A program made the position numbers and the translations under genes. From positions 1 to 7,243 of the forward strand of contig USEZ01000098.1 of assembly GCA_900553775.1 (NCBI GenBank): a stretch of DNA of 7,243 nt, given 5' to 3'. The first letter of the stretch is position 1. Every line of letters starts with the position of its first letter. Below, piece after piece: positions 7,242 through 7,243 of this stretch. The notes beneath the pieces were generated by a model that did no database searches, was not told the origin of the DNA, and saw nothing but the letters and a program-made list of their open reading frames with translations. The stretch is from an uncultured Slackia sp. (GTDB taxonomy: Bacteria > Actinomycetota > Coriobacteriia > Coriobacteriales > Eggerthellaceae).

Positions 7242-7243
7242 GG

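Overview
The window looks like chromosomal DNA from a high-GC actinobacterium of the class Coriobacteriia, most likely Eggerthellaceae (relatives of Eggerthella, Slackia and Adlercreutzia). The grounds are a seven-helix membrane protein with a LuxR-type DNA-binding tail (a protein type abundant in that family), a YfcC/DcuC-type carrier, an Ala/Glu-rich secreted protein with S-layer homology (SLH) repeats, and the sequence of the F1 ATP synthase genes. The genus is an inference.

Layout, left to right. (1) 34-1029, minus: membrane LuxR-family regulator. (2) 1030-1433: a 404-base divergent intergenic region with candidate promoters in both directions and, on the plus strand, a probable leader of about 235 nt with several inverted repeats. 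(3) 1434-3017, plus: YfcC-family carrier, probably the target of the divergent regulator. (4) 3064-3098: a strong hairpin shared as terminator by the carrier and the gene converging on it. (5) 3112-3462, minus: a protein that is little more than one LytTR DNA-binding domain; its likeliest start lies inside a terminator-like hairpin. (6) 3581-5335, minus: secreted protein with signal peptide, acidic Ala-rich linker, a central domain that may be lysozyme-like, and three C-terminal SLH repeats. (7) 5336-5798: 463 bases with a candidate promoter for the SLH gene, a doubtful 88-codon plus-strand ORF and the terminator of the ATP synthase genes. (8) 5799-6062, minus: atpC (epsilon), short form. (9) 6066-7154, minus: an in-frame chimera whose first ~115-121 codons are the start of a major facilitator (MFS) transporter and whose remainder is the C-terminal half of the F1 beta subunit. 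(10) 7204-7241: hairpin terminator of a gene lying beyond the right edge.

The carrier and the membrane LuxR protein form a plausible sensor-transporter pair. The SLH protein stands alone as a cell-envelope gene. The right end is a broken ATP synthase operon: beta has lost its N-terminal barrel, P-loop and catalytic glutamate, and transporter sequence has replaced them at a point where both families can encode Arg-Val-Gly-Leu-Ala-Gly. This is the most striking anomaly here. It is either a chimeric assembly join or a real rearrangement, and raw reads would decide. The best candidate for new biology is the structured leader of the carrier gene, with the tandem CGTGCAA repeats beside its promoter.
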